This document shows positions 8,082-19,964 of a stretch of DNA of 64,000 nucleotides, in pieces. The notes beneath the pieces are model-generated. The model was not told the origin of the DNA and ran no database searches. It was given only the letters and a program-made list of their open reading frames with translations. This DNA is from Corynebacterium glyciniphilum AJ 3170 (GTDB lineage: Bacteria > Actinomycetota > Actinomycetes > Mycobacteriales > Mycobacteriaceae). How positions within the stretch are numbered: the first letter of the stretch is position 1; each line of letters opens with the position of its first letter. The position numbers were made by a program, and so were the translations under genes. The stretch covers positions 248,001 to 312,000 of the forward strand of contig NZ_VDYZ01000001.1 in assembly GCF_007673095.1 (NCBI RefSeq), written 5' to 3'.

Positions 8082-10181
8082 ATGGCCGACCCCGCCTCCT
8101 ACCGTCCCGCCCCCGGAACGATCCCCACCAGCCCGGGGGTCTACACCTTCCGCGACTCCGATGACCGGGTCATCTACGTCGGCAAGGCAAAGAACCTGCG
8201 TAGCAGGCTGTCCAACTACTTCCAGGACCCCGGCCACCTCGAACCGCGGATCCGCACCATGGTGCACACCGCCGACCACGTCCAGTGGACCGTCGTCGGC
8301 AGCGAGATCGAGGCATTGAACCTCGAGTACACCTGGATCAAGAAGTTCGCCCCCCGGTTCAACGTGATGTACCGGGACGACAAGACCTACCCCATGCTCG
8401 CCGTGAGCGTGAAGGAGACGTTCCCCCGGGCGTTCCTCTACCGCGGGCCCCGTAAGAAGGGCGTGCGGTACTTCGGTCCGTACCCCAAGGCGTGGGCGAT
8501 CCGGGACACCCTGGAGTCGCTGACCCGTGTCTTCCCCGTCCGCACCTGCACCGCCGGGGTGTACCGGCGCCATGAACAGCTGGGGCGGCCGTGTCTGCTC
8601 GGCTACATCGACCGCTGTTCGGCCCCGTGCGTCGGCCGGGTCTCGCCGTCGGAGCACCGTGAACTGGTCGACGGGTTCTGCTCCTTCCTCGCCGGCGGCA
8701 ACACCGACAGGGTGATCCGTGAGGTCCGGGGCGAGATGTCCGATGCCGCCGAGAACCTCGACTTCGAACGTGCCGCGTCCCTGCGTGACCAGCTCGGCGC
8801 GATGGAGAAGACCGTGGAGAAGCAGTCCGTGGTGTTCTCCGACGACACCGACGCCGACCTGGTCGCCGTCGCCAGCGACGAACTCGAGGCCGCCGTGCAG
8901 GTCTTCCACGTCCGCGGGGGACGTATCCGCGGCCAGCGCGGCTGGGTCGTCGAGAAGAAGGCGTCCACCGCCGACACCGCCGAGGGTCTCGGCGGCGCCG
9001 ACAGCATCGACAGTGCCGACAGCACGGACACTGCCGACAGTGCCGGTGACGCCACCTGGCCCACCCTGCTGGAGGACTTCCTCACCCAGTTCTACGGCGA
9101 GAACGCCGAACTGGCCGACGCCACCGAATCCGCGGTGGGCGGAAACTCCCGCGTCAGCGAACCCGACGGCGTCTCACTGGAGCCGGTGCCCCGCGAGATC
9201 CTCGTGCCGGTCCTGCCCACCAACCGTGACCGGCTCACCGACTGGCTCACCGTCCTGCGCGGCGCACGGGTGACTCTGCGCGTCCCGCAGCGCGGCGACA
9301 AGCGCTCGCTCATGGAGACCGCCACCACCAACGCCACCCAGGCACTGCGCCAGCACAAGATCGCCCGCGCCGGTGACCTCACCACCCGCTCGGCGGCCCT
9401 GCAGGAGCTGCAGGAGGCCCTGTGGATGGACGATTCCCCGCTGCGCATCGAGTGCACCGACATCTCCCACATCCAGGGCACCGACGTGGTGGCCAGTCTC
9501 GTGGTCTTCGAGGACGGGTTGCCGCGGAAGTCCGACTACCGCCGCTACCGGATCCGGGAGGCCGCCGGCGACGGGCACTCCGATGACGTCGCCTCGATCG
9601 CCGAGGTCGTCCGGCGCCGGTTCAAACGTCACCACAAGGACCGCACCGCCGTGCCCGAAGGTGACGACGGCGGCGACCTGCTCGACGGCGAGGTCACCGT
9701 GGAACAGGCCGAGGCCGGATCGAGGAAGTTCGCCTACCCGCCGCAGCTCTTCGTGGTCGACGGCGGAAAACCACAGGTCAACGCGGCACAGGAGGTCCTC
9801 GACGAACTCGGGGTCACCGACGTCACCCTGGTCGGGGTGGCCAAGCGTCTCGAGGAACTGTGGGTGCCCGGTGACGAGTACCCGGTGATCCTGCCCCGCA
9901 ACTCGCAGGCGCTGTACCTCATCCAGCAGTTGCGCGATGAGGCCCACCGTTTCGCCATCACCTTCCACCGCGCCAGCCGCGGCAAGAGGATGACCCGGTC
10001 CGCCCTCGACGAGGTCAAAGGCCTGGGCCCGAAACGTCGTGCCGAGCTGGTGAAGACCTTCGGCTCGGTGGCCAAGGTCCGCGACGCCGGGGTGGAGGGG
10101 ATATCCCAGGTACCGGGCTTCGGACCGGCACTGGCCGAGGCCATCATCGACGCCCTGACGGAGCCGGAGGGTTCGGTCTAG
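8082..10181 (+). CDS. uvrC: UvrABC excinuclease subunit C
   Basis: Makes the dual incisions in nucleotide excision repair. The 699-residue protein has the N-terminal GIY-YIG nuclease domain ([21 protein letters not shown]), a UVR/UvrB-interaction helix pair ([16 protein letters not shown]), the RNase H-like C-terminal nuclease ([28 protein letters not shown]) and tandem helix-hairpin-helix motifs ([25 protein letters not shown]). A 30-residue Ala/Asp/Ser/Thr low-complexity insert lies at about 292-325, in the linker before the RNase H domain. It heads the conserved uvrC-rapZ-yvcK-whiA cluster. Confidence 0.96.
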   Translation: MADPASYRPAPGTIPTSPGVYTFRDSDDRVIYVGKAKNLRSRLSNYFQDPGHLEPRIRTMVHTADHVQWTVVGSEIEALNLEYTWIKKFAPRFNVMYRDDKTYPMLAVSVKETFPRAFLYRGPRKKGVRYFGPYPKAWAIRDTLESLTRVFPVRTCTAGVYRRHEQLGRPCLLGYIDRCSAPCVGRVSPSEHRELVDGFCSFLAGGNTDRVIREVRGEMSDAAENLDFERAASLRDQLGAMEKTVEKQSVVFSDDTDADLVAVASDELEAAVQVFHVRGGRIRGQRGWVVEKKASTADTAEGLGGADSIDSADSTDTADSAGDATWPTLLEDFLTQFYGENAELADATESAVGGNSRVSEPDGVSLEPVPREILVPVLPTNRDRLTDWLTVLRGARVTLRVPQRGDKRSLMETATTNATQALRQHKIARAGDLTTRSAALQELQEALWMDDSPLRIECTDISHIQGTDVVASLVVFEDGLPRKSDYRRYRIREAAGDGHSDDVASIAEVVRRRFKRHHKDRTAVPEGDDGGDLLDGEVTVEQAEAGSRKFAYPPQLFVVDGGKPQVNAAQEVLDELGVTDVTLVGVAKRLEELWVPGDEYPVILPRNSQALYLIQQLRDEAHRFAITFHRASRGKRMTRSALDEVKGLGPKRRAELVKTFGSVAKVRDAGVEGISQVPGFGPALAEAIIDALTEPEGSV
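8962..9055 (+). repeat. Low-complexity Asp/Ser/Thr/Ala codon repeat inside uvrC
   Basis: Short imperfect repeats of the type GACAGTGCCGACAGC encode a run of Ala-Asp-Ser and Thr-Asp units in an interdomain linker. The frame is kept, so uvrC stays intact. Confidence 0.6.
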
Positions 10182-10190
10182 AATCGTGGC

Positions 10191-11135
10191 ATGAACGATG
10201 CCACCCGAGACACGGGAACGCGACCTGACCAGCAGGAGGCGTCGCTGGTCCTCATCACCGGGATGTCGGGGGCCGGCCGTAAGGAGGCCGCCACCGTCCT
10301 GGAGGAGCTGGGCTGGTACGTCGCCGACAACCTCCCGCCGGAACTGATCATGCGCATGGTCGAGCTCAGCTTCGAGTCCGACTCCCCGGTGGAACGCCTG
10401 GCCGTGGTCACCGACGTGCGCTCCCGCGACTTCGTCGGCTCACTGACCGAGGTACTCACCAGCCTGCACGACTCCGGCCGGCGCCCCGTGGTGCTCTACC
10501 TCGACGCCGACGACAGGACCCTCATCCGCCGCTACGGGCGCGTCCGCCGCACCCACCCGCTGCAGGGCGACGAGACGCTGCAGGCCGGCATCGACCGGGA
10601 ACGCGAGATGATGGAGGGCATCCGCCAGCGCGCCGACCTCGTCGTCGACACCTCCGGAACCAGCGTGCACGACCTGCGCCGCAACCTCGAAGGGTACTTC
10701 GAGGCCCTGTCCGACCGGCGCGAGCACATCACCGTGCAGTCCTTCGGCTTCAAGAACGGCGCCCCGCGCGACGTCGACATCATGCTGGACGCACGCTTCC
10801 TGCCGAACCCGCACTGGGAGGAGGACCTGCGGGACTACAGCGGACTCGACACCCCCGTCGCCGAGTTCGTCCTGTCCCGACCCGAGGCGGTGGAGTACCT
10901 CGACGTCATCGAACGCCTGGTGAACACCGCCCTGCCCGGCTACCGCCGCGAAGGCAAGCGTTTCATCACCCTGGCCATCGGCTGCACCGGGGGCCAGCAC
11001 CGCAGCCCGGCGGTGGCCGAGGCCATCGCCGCACGCCTCACGGCGAATCCGGACCTGGACGTCCGCACCATCCACCGTGACCTCGAACCCGGGCGCCCCG
11101 GACGGACCAGTGCCGGGACGGGAGCCACCGCATGA
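10191..11135 (+). CDS. rapZ: RapZ-family nucleotide-binding protein
   Basis: Homologue of RapZ/YvcJ, an RNase-adapter family that in enterobacteria senses glucosamine-6-phosphate; the actinobacterial role is less clear. Length is 314 residues. The N-terminal P-loop region reads GMSGAGRKEA (24-33), so the usual Lys-Ser/Thr of Walker A is Arg-Lys, then Glu. The C-terminal domain keeps AIGCTGGQHRSPAVAEA, the conserved ligand-site motif. A TAGAAT box at 10179-10184 lies 6 nt before the ATG, so the start may be leaderless. It overlaps yvcK by 4 nt. Confidence 0.92.
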   Translation: MNDATRDTGTRPDQQEASLVLITGMSGAGRKEAATVLEELGWYVADNLPPELIMRMVELSFESDSPVERLAVVTDVRSRDFVGSLTEVLTSLHDSGRRPVVLYLDADDRTLIRRYGRVRRTHPLQGDETLQAGIDREREMMEGIRQRADLVVDTSGTSVHDLRRNLEGYFEALSDRREHITVQSFGFKNGAPRDVDIMLDARFLPNPHWEEDLRDYSGLDTPVAEFVLSRPEAVEYLDVIERLVNTALPGYRREGKRFITLAIGCTGGQHRSPAVAEAIAARLTANPDLDVRTIHRDLEPGRPGRTSAGTGATA

Positions 11136-12227
11136 GCGAGACAACCACCGGATCCACCGGATCCACCGGATCCAACGGCTCCACCGACATCCCCCTCGGC
11201 CGGATCACCGCACTGGGCGGTGGCCACGGCCTGTTCGCCACGCTGCGCTCGGCACGCGCGGCCGCCGACTACGTCACCGCCGTCGTCACCGTCGCCGACG
11301 ACGGCGGCTCCTCGGGCCGGATGCGCCGCGAACTCGGCTCCCTGCCCCCGGGTGACCTACGGATGGCCCTGGCCGCGCTGGTCCGTGACACCCCGCGTGG
11401 CCACCTGTGGGAACGCACCCTCCAGCACCGGTTCTCCGGCCACGGGGCGCTGGCCGGACACGCTGTGGGGAACCTGGTGCTCACCGGGCTCTCCGAGGTC
11501 CTGGGCTCCAGCATCGAGGCCCTCGACGAACTCAGTGACCTGCTCGGTATCCGCGGGCGCGTCCTGCCCATGTCCCCGGAACCGCTCGATCTGGAGGCCG
11601 AGGTCCAGGGCATCGGCGACGACCCGCGGGAGGTCAACTCCGTACGCGGCCAGGTCGCCGTCGCCTCCACGCTGGGGCAGGTCCGCCGGGTCCGGCTGAT
11701 CCCGCAGAACCCCGAGGCCTCACCCGAGGCCGTCCAGGCGATCCTCGACGCCGACCTGGTCACCCTCGGACCCGGCTCCTGGTTCTCCTCGGTGATCCCG
11801 CACCTGCTGATGCCCGGCATCGTCGAAGCCCTCGCCGAAACCACCGCCACCCGTGCGGTGATCATGAACCTCGTCGCCGAGCCGGGGGAGACCAGCGGGT
11901 TCTCCATGGAACGGCACATCCACATGCTGCTGCAGCACTGTCCCACCCTCACCGTCGACGTCGTCGTCGTCGACACCTCCGTCCTGCTGCCCGGCAATGA
12001 GCGCCGCCACATGGAACGCGCCGCCGCACGGCTGGGCGCCACGGTGCTCTACCGCGACGTGCGTGAGGACGATGACCGCGGCCGGTGGACCGACCGGCAC
12101 TCCTCGGAGAAGCTCGCCGGTGTGCTGCGTGAGCTCGCCGACTGGGAACGTCCCACCACCGCCACGGTAGGATCACCCGGTACACACGACGAGCCGGGGC
12201 ACCCGGAGGAAAGGGGCGACAGCCACA

Positions 12228-12244
<17 letters not shown>
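11132..12244 (+). CDS. yvcK: YvcK/CofD-like gluconeogenesis factor
   Basis: Conserved UDP-sugar-binding protein of the CofD-like family, needed in several Gram-positives for envelope and carbon-source adaptation. The 370-residue protein shows [13 protein letters not shown], the phosphate-binding loop [23 protein letters not shown] and [15 protein letters not shown]. The N-terminus (about residues 5-18) is a Gly-Ser-Thr repeat encoded by tandem 9-mers beginning GGATCCACC. The start overlaps rapZ by 4 nt, and the 3' end overlaps whiA by 17 nt. Confidence 0.93.
11150..11186 (+). repeat. Tandem 9-mers at the yvcK N-terminus
   Basis: The unit GGATCCACC occurs twice in a row, then GGATCCAAC and GGCTCCACC follow. 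It encodes Gly-Ser-Thr/Asn repeats before the conserved fold starts. Confidence 0.75.
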
Positions 12245-14386
<2,142 letters not shown>

Positions 14387-14395
14387 GTCGTCCAG

Positions 14396-14401
14396 TAGTC
14401 T
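14396..14401 (+). promoter_or_regulatory. Candidate -10 box between gap and pgk
   Basis: TAGTCT starts 9 nt after the gap stop and could start a separate pgk-tpiA-ppc transcript. The downstream hairpin would then lie in its leader. Confidence 0.35.
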
Positions 14402-14433
14402 GGTAGCAGTACCGGCCGGTTCCACCGGTCCCA

Positions 14434-14461
14434 CGGCGGGTCGGCACATGCCGACCCGCCG
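14434..14461 (+). terminator. 12-bp hairpin in the gap-pgk gap
   Basis: Perfect 12-bp GC-rich arms (14434-14445 and 14450-14461) enclose the tetraloop ACAT. No U-tract follows, so it may act as an attenuator, an RNA-processing stop that protects gap mRNA, or a weak terminator. Confidence 0.65.
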
Positions 14462-14527
14462 TCACCCTGTCCGCACGTCCTGACCTCCCGTCCTTCCCGT
14501 CAACCACTTACCCCAGGAGACTGACCC

Positions 14528-15739
14528 ATGACCGTGAAGACCATCGACGACCTCATCGCCGACGGCGTCGAGGGACGACACGTCCTCGTCCGCGCCGACC
14601 TGAACGTCCCCCTCAAGGACGGCGACATCACCGACCCCGGCCGCATCGACGCCTCCGTCCCGACGTTGCGCCGCCTGATCGACGCCGGAGCCCGCGTCAT
14701 CGTCACCGCCCACCTCGGCCGGCCGAAGGGCGAGACCAACCCCGAGTTCTCCCTGGCGCCGGTCGCCGAGGCACTGGCCGAGCGTCTCGACCAGTGGGTG
14801 CCCCTGGCCCAGGACGTCACCGGCGAAGACGCCCACGAGCGTGCCAACGGCCTCAACGACGGCGACATCCTGCTGCTGGAGAACGTCCGTTTCGATGCCC
14901 GGGAGACCTCCAAGGACGAGGCCGAGCGCCAGGCCTTCGCCAGCGAACTCGCCGCGCTGACCGGTGACAACGGCGCCTTCGTCTCCGACGGTTTCGGTGT
15001 GGTGCACCGTCGGCAGGCCTCGGTCTACGATGTGGCGGCACTGCTGCCGCACTACGCCGGCGGCCTGGTCCAGTCCGAGCTCGAGGTACTCAGGAAGGTC
15101 TCGGAGGACCCGGCACAGCCCTACGCCGTGGTGCTCGGTGGCTCGAAGGTCTCCGACAAGCTCGGGGTCATCGAGGCGCTCGCGCCCAAGGTCGACACCC
15201 TGATCATCGGGGGCGGCATGTGCTTCACCTTCCTCGCCGCGCAGGGCCACTCCGTGGGCACCTCGCTGCTGCAGGAAGACATGGTCGACACCTGCCGCGA
15301 CCTGCTGTCACGCTTCGGTGACGTCATCTCCCTGCCCACCGACGTCGTCGTCGCACCCGAGTTCGCGGCGGACGCACCCGCCACCACCGTCGCCGCCGAC
15401 GCCATCCCCGACGGCCAGATGGGCCTCGACATCGGACCGGACTCCGTCGCCGCCTTCGCCGAGACCCTCGGTGCGGCCAGGACCGTCTTCTGGAACGGCC
15501 CGATGGGCGTCTTCGAGTTCCCCGCCTTCGCCGACGGCACCAGGGGAGTGGCCGAAGCCATCATCTCCGCCACCGGCGCAGGGGCCTTCTCCGTCGTCGG
15601 TGGTGGCGACTCCGCCGCCGCCGTGCGCACCCTCGGTCTCGACGAGGACGGCTTCAGCCACATCTCCACCGGTGGCGGCGCCTCCCTCGAGTTTCTCGAG
15701 GGCAAGGAACTGCCCGGTATCACCGTTCTCGAGAACTGA
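14528..15739 (+). CDS. pgk: Phosphoglycerate kinase
   Basis: ATP-forming glycolytic step from 1,3-bisphosphoglycerate. The 403-residue protein has [11 protein letters not shown], the 3-phosphoglycerate site [22 protein letters not shown], the ATP-site residues around [12 protein letters not shown] and the C-terminal GGGDSAAA loop. The ATG is behind an AGGAG ribosome binding site. tpiA follows after 12 nt. Confidence 0.97.
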   Translation: MTVKTIDDLIADGVEGRHVLVRADLNVPLKDGDITDPGRIDASVPTLRRLIDAGARVIVTAHLGRPKGETNPEFSLAPVAEALAERLDQWVPLAQDVTGEDAHERANGLNDGDILLLENVRFDARETSKDEAERQAFASELAALTGDNGAFVSDGFGVVHRRQASVYDVAALLPHYAGGLVQSELEVLRKVSEDPAQPYAVVLGGSKVSDKLGVIEALAPKVDTLIIGGGMCFTFLAAQGHSVGTSLLQEDMVDTCRDLLSRFGDVISLPTDVVVAPEFAADAPATTVAADAIPDGQMGLDIGPDSVAAFAETLGAARTVFWNGPMGVFEFPAFADGTRGVAEAIISATGAGAFSVVGGGDSAAAVRTLGLDEDGFSHISTGGGASLEFLEGKELPGITVLEN

Positions 15740-15751
15740 GGAGCACCCACC

Positions 15752-16534
15752 ATGTCACGCACCCCCCTGATCGCCGGCAACTGGAAGATGAACCTCAACC
15801 ACCTGGAGGCCATCCAGGTGGTCCAGAAGTTCGCCTTCGCCCTGCCCAAGGACTACTACGAGCACGTCGATGTCGCCGTGATCCCGCCGTTCACCGACAT
15901 CCGCAGCGTGCAGACCGTCGTCGACGGTGAGAAGATCCCGCTGACCTACGGTGCCCAGGACGTGTCGGTGCACGAGTCCGGCGCCTACACCGGCGAGGTC
16001 TCCGCCGCCATGCTCGCGAAGCTCGGCTGCAGCTGGGCCGTGGTCGGCCACTCTGAGCGGCGTCAGTACCACGGGGAGGACGACGCCACCGTGGCCGCGA
16101 AGGCCAAGGCCGCCCTCGGCTCCGGCCTCGCCCCGATCGTGTGTGTCGGTGAGCCCCTGGAGGTCCGCGAGTCCGGTGAGCACGTCAGCTACGTCGTCGA
16201 CCAGACCCGCGCCTCGCTGGAGGGCCTCTCCGCCGCCGACCTCGGTACCGTCGTCATCGCCTATGAGCCGGTGTGGGCCATCGGCACCGGCAAGGTCGCC
16301 TCCGCCGCCGACGCCCAGGAGGTCTGCGCGGCGATCCGTGGGCTCGTCGCCGAGCTGGCCGACCAGGCGACCGCCGATGGCATGCGCATCCTCTACGGCG
16401 GATCGGTGAAGACCGACTCCGTCGCCGAGATCGTCGGCCAGCCCGACGTGGACGGCGGGCTCGTCGGAGGCGCCAGCCTCGACGGTGAGGATTTCGCACG
16501 CCTGTGCGCTGCCGCTGCGAAGGCCGGCAGCTAG
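15752..16534 (+). CDS. tpiA: Triosephosphate isomerase
   Basis: Interconverts dihydroxyacetone phosphate and glyceraldehyde-3-phosphate. The 260-residue TIM barrel has GNWKMNLN (active-site Lys), VVGHSERR (electrophilic His), the catalytic Glu in [11 protein letters not shown] and the phosphate loop YGGSVK. The ATG is preceded by GAGGAG. It is the third gene of the gap-pgk-tpiA-ppc block. Confidence 0.97.
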   Translation: MSRTPLIAGNWKMNLNHLEAIQVVQKFAFALPKDYYEHVDVAVIPPFTDIRSVQTVVDGEKIPLTYGAQDVSVHESGAYTGEVSAAMLAKLGCSWAVVGHSERRQYHGEDDATVAAKAKAALGSGLAPIVCVGEPLEVRESGEHVSYVVDQTRASLEGLSAADLGTVVIAYEPVWAIGTGKVASAADAQEVCAAIRGLVAELADQATADGMRILYGGSVKTDSVAEIVGQPDVDGGLVGGASLDGEDFARLCAAAAKAGS

Positions 16535-16549
16535 AGGCACAATGGGGGA

Positions 16550-19429
16550 ATGACTTCCCCCTTCGATGATTCTGACACGACGGTGCCCGGCACCGCCATC
16601 CCCGTCGTCCCGCCGTCCCGGGACGAGCCGGAGATCGTCCCCGGGCTGCGGCAGGACCTGCGCTATCTCGGCGCCATCCTCGGCGACGTCATCCGCGAGC
16701 AGGAGGGGGAGGACGTACTCGCCCTCGTCGAAGAGACACGCAAGGCCGCGTTCAGCGTCCGCCACGGCGAGGGCAACCTCACCGACCTCGCCGACCGGCT
16801 CCAGGATCTCCCGGCGGACCGGTCCCTCCCGCTCATCCGGGCGTTCTCCCACTTCGCACTGCTGGCCAACCTCGCCGAGGACCTCCACGAGGAACGCCTG
16901 CGGGAGCGCCTCGCCGACGAAGGCGAGCCCCCGCACCGCGCCACTCTGCAGGCCGCCTGGCAGTCCCTCGACGACGGCGGGGTGACCGCCGAGGAGGTCT
17001 CCGCGGTGATGCAGTCCGCCCACGTTGCCCCGGTGCTCACCGCCCACCCCACCGAGACACGTCGCCGCACCGTCTTCGACGTGCAGTGGGACATCACGCG
17101 CCTGATGCGCAACCGTGGGCGCATCCTCAACGCCGGACGGACCGCACGCAGCGATGAACGCCTCGCCGGTATCGACCGCAACATCCGTCGTCGTGTCACG
17201 ATCCTGTGGCAGACCGCACTGATCCGGTCGGTACGTCCCCGCATCGAGGACGAGATCAACGTCGGGCTGCGGTACTTCACCATCAGCCTGCTGCAGGAGA
17301 TCCCGCAGATCAACCGGCGTGTCACCACCGAACTGCGCGAACGCTACGGTGCCGGCGTCCCCTCGACCCCGGTGGTACGCCCCGGCAGCTGGATCGGCGG
17401 CGACCACGACGGCAACCCCTTCGTCACCGGCGACACCGTCGACTACGCCACCTCGCGGGCCGCGCAGACCGTCTTCGACTGGTACCTCGGCCAGCTCCAC
17501 GACCTCGAACACGAACTCAGCCTCTCCAGCCGGCTCGCCAGCGTCACCCCGGAGCTCGACGAACTCGCCGAGCAGGGGCACAACGACGTACCGTCGCGCG
17601 TCGACGAACCCTACCGGCGTGCCGTCCACGGCATCCGCGGCCGCATCGCCGCGACAGCCACCGCCCGGCTCAGCGACATCGTCCACCCGGAGACCGACAC
17701 CCTGGGTCCCCATGAGCCCTACACGGATGCCGCCGACTTCCTCGCCGACCTGCACACCGTCGACGCGTCCCTGCGGGCCAGCGCCGACGACCTGATCGCC
17801 GACCACCGGCTGGCGACCGTCATCGCGGCCGCCCGGTCCTTCGGGTTCCACCTCAACAGCCTCGACCTGCGGCAGAACTCCGAGAGCTTCGAGAGCATCC
17901 TCACCGAGATGTTCACCCGCGCCGGAGTCACCGATCACGACGCCGACTACGGCACCCTCGACGAGAGTGAACGCGTCGACCTGCTGACCCGGGAGCTGCA
18001 TTCGCCGCGCCCGCTCACCGACCCGCGGGCCCGCTGGAGCGAGGCGACGGACCGCGAACTCGGGATCTTCCGCGCCGCCGCCGACGCCGTCGACCGGTTC
18101 GGCCCCGAGGCCGTCCCGCACTGCATCATCTCCATGGCGTCCAGCGTCTCCGACATCCTCGAGCCGATGATCCTGCTCAAGGAGGTCGGTCTCATCGACG
18201 TCACCGACGGGGCGGTCACCGGTGGGGTGGACGTGATCCCCCTCTTCGAGACCATCGACGACCTCGCCCACGGTGCCGCGGTCATGGAGGAACTGTGGGG
18301 GCACCGGTTCTACCGTGACTACGTGACCCAGCGCGGAGGGGTCCAGGAGATCATGCTCGGCTACTCCGACTCCAACAAGGACGGCGGGTACTTCGCGGCG
18401 AACTGGGGCCTCTACGACGCCGAACTGTCCCTCGTCGCAGCCGCCCGCGAGGCAGGAGTCGGACTGCGGCTGTTCCACGGACGCGGCGGCACGGTCGGAC
18501 GTGGCGGTGGCCCCAGCCACGAGGCGATCCTCGCCCAGCCGGAGGGCGCGGTGCAGGGCAGCGTGCGGATCACCGAGCAGGGGGAGATCATCTCCGCCAA
18601 GTACGGTGTGCCGTCCGTCGCCCGTCGCAACCTCGAGGCCCTGGTGTCTGCGACCCTGGAGGCCAGCCTGCTGCCCGTCGACCGCATCGACGACCCCGAC
18701 AGCGCCTACACGGCGATGCGGGAGATCGCCGAACTCTCGCGGTCCGCCTACTCCTCACTGATGCACGAGGACGAGGGGTTCATCGACTACTTCACCACCT
18801 CGACGCCACTGGCGGAGATCGGCAACCTCAACATCGGCTCGCGGCCCAGTTCACGCAAGCAGACCACCAGCATCGCCGACCTGCGTGCCATCCCGTGGGT
18901 GCTGTCCTGGTCGCAGTCACGCATCATGCTGCCGGGCTGGTTCGGGGTGGGTTCGGCCCTACGGGACTGGATCGCCGCCGGGAAGGACGGCGGGGACGGC
19001 GGGGACAGCGAAGACTCCGGGGACCGGTTGGAGTACCTGCGGGAGCTTCACCGCACCTGGCCTTTCTTCCGCTCGGTACTGTCGAATATGGCGCAGGTGA
19101 TAGCCAAGGCGGACCTGTCGGTGGCGAAGCTCTACTCCCGGCTGGTGCCGGACGCCGACGACGCCGAGCGCATCTACGACACCATCGTCGACGAGTTCCA
19201 CCTGACCCTGCAGATGTGCCTGGAGATCACGGGCCAGGACAGCCTGCTCGCCGACAACCCGGCGCTGGCCCTCTCGGTGCGTAACCGCTTCCCGTACCTG
19301 CTCCCGCTCAACCTGCTGCAGCTGGAGCTACTGCGCCGTTACCGTGCCGGTGACCGCAGCGAAGACGTCCTCGACGGTATCCGGTTGACGATGAACGGCC
19401 TGGCGACCGGGCTGCGTAACTCCGGGTAG
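16550..19429 (+). CDS. ppc: Phosphoenolpyruvate carboxylase
   Basis: Anaplerotic carboxylation of PEP to oxaloacetate, the key TCA-replenishing reaction of amino-acid-producing corynebacteria. At 959 residues it is slightly longer than the roughly 920 usual. It shows the catalytic His motif VLTAHPTETRRRTV, GYSDSNKDGGY, the FHGRGGTVGRGGGPSH loop and the C-terminal end MNGLATGLRNSG. A Gly/Asp/Ser-rich insert lies at about 806-826. The start ATG is only 15 nt after tpiA; GGGGGA lies too close to act as a normal ribosome binding site, so coupling or a leaderless start is possible. Confidence 0.96.
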   Translation: MTSPFDDSDTTVPGTAIPVVPPSRDEPEIVPGLRQDLRYLGAILGDVIREQEGEDVLALVEETRKAAFSVRHGEGNLTDLADRLQDLPADRSLPLIRAFSHFALLANLAEDLHEERLRERLADEGEPPHRATLQAAWQSLDDGGVTAEEVSAVMQSAHVAPVLTAHPTETRRRTVFDVQWDITRLMRNRGRILNAGRTARSDERLAGIDRNIRRRVTILWQTALIRSVRPRIEDEINVGLRYFTISLLQEIPQINRRVTTELRERYGAGVPSTPVVRPGSWIGGDHDGNPFVTGDTVDYATSRAAQTVFDWYLGQLHDLEHELSLSSRLASVTPELDELAEQGHNDVPSRVDEPYRRAVHGIRGRIAATATARLSDIVHPETDTLGPHEPYTDAADFLADLHTVDASLRASADDLIADHRLATVIAAARSFGFHLNSLDLRQNSESFESILTEMFTRAGVTDHDADYGTLDESERVDLLTRELHSPRPLTDPRARWSEATDRELGIFRAAADAVDRFGPEAVPHCIISMASSVSDILEPMILLKEVGLIDVTDGAVTGGVDVIPLFETIDDLAHGAAVMEELWGHRFYRDYVTQRGGVQEIMLGYSDSNKDGGYFAANWGLYDAELSLVAAAREAGVGLRLFHGRGGTVGRGGGPSHEAILAQPEGAVQGSVRITEQGEIISAKYGVPSVARRNLEALVSATLEASLLPVDRIDDPDSAYTAMREIAELSRSAYSSLMHEDEGFIDYFTTSTPLAEIGNLNIGSRPSSRKQTTSIADLRAIPWVLSWSQSRIMLPGWFGVGSALRDWIAAGKDGGDGGDSEDSGDRLEYLRELHRTWPFFRSVLSNMAQVIAKADLSVAKLYSRLVPDADDAERIYDTIVDEFHLTLQMCLEITGQDSLLADNPALALSVRNRFPYLLPLNLLQLELLRRYRAGDRSEDVLDGIRLTMNGLATGLRNSG

Positions 19430-19461
19430 TGTCGCAGGTGTCCCGTACACCTGAGTTGGGC

Positions 19462-19467
19462 TATGAT
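19462..19467 (+). promoter_or_regulatory. -10 box for secG
   Basis: TATGAT, near consensus, lies 43 nt before the chosen secG start. An in-frame ATG at 19463 falls inside it and can be dismissed. Confidence 0.5.
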
Positions 19468-19510
19468 GGTGTGGTTATCGCATGGCCCCGACCGACGTAA
19501 GGCAGTTCGC

Positions 19511-19750
19511 ATGGTACTCACCCTCCAGATCGTTCTGGTGGTCACCAGCCTCATCCTGGGGCTGTCCGTTCTTCTCCACAAGGGGAAGGGCGGCGGTCTG
19601 TCCAGCCTCTTCGGGGGCGGTATGCAGTCCAGTCTCTCCGGGTCCACGGTCGTGGAGAAGAACCTCGACCGGCTGACGGTCACCACCGCCGTGGTCTGGA
19701 TCGCCGCCATCGTCGGGTTGAACCTGGTCGTCCACTACAACGTGGGCTGA
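19511..19750 (+). CDS. secG: Preprotein translocase subunit SecG
   Basis: Small membrane subunit of the SecYEG channel. The 79-residue protein has two hydrophobic helices (about 3-20 and 56-74) separated by the conserved loop HKGKGGGLSSLFGGG. I use ATG 19511, giving MVLTLQIVLV, with AAGG 8 nt upstream; a 16-residue upstream extension would start inside the -10 box and is polar. Its position after ppc is standard in Corynebacterium and Mycobacterium. Confidence 0.95.
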   Translation: MVLTLQIVLVVTSLILGLSVLLHKGKGGGLSSLFGGGMQSSLSGSTVVEKNLDRLTVTTAVVWIAAIVGLNLVVHYNVG

Positions 19751-19771
19751 CCCGACCGACCTGTACGCGAC

Positions 19772-19806
19772 GAAGGCCGTTCCCCCGAGAAAGGGGAGCG
19801 GCCTTC
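19772..19806. terminator. Bidirectional hairpin terminator between secG and pgl
   Basis: Arms 19772-19785 and 19793-19806 form a 14-bp stem with one G-U pair and a 7-nt loop. It sits between converging genes and can stop transcripts from both sides; there is no long U-tract. Nothing gene-like is seen from here to 19964. Confidence 0.7.
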
Positions 19807-19964
19807 CGTCATGTCAGCCCCGGGACGGTCACCGGGCGGGCAGGTCACGGATTACGCCTCGACTCGTCTGCGACCTGGTGTTTCCCCGAGTGACTGTCGG
19901 TCAGAGACGTAATCGGTGACACCACCCCTGAAACGTCCGAGGAGCGTCCCGACGTCCCACCGTC

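Noticed and set aside
15755-18520. A 921-codon minus-strand open frame under tpiA and ppc
   Set aside because: Same GC-driven mirror-frame effect; no start signal and no recognisable domain.
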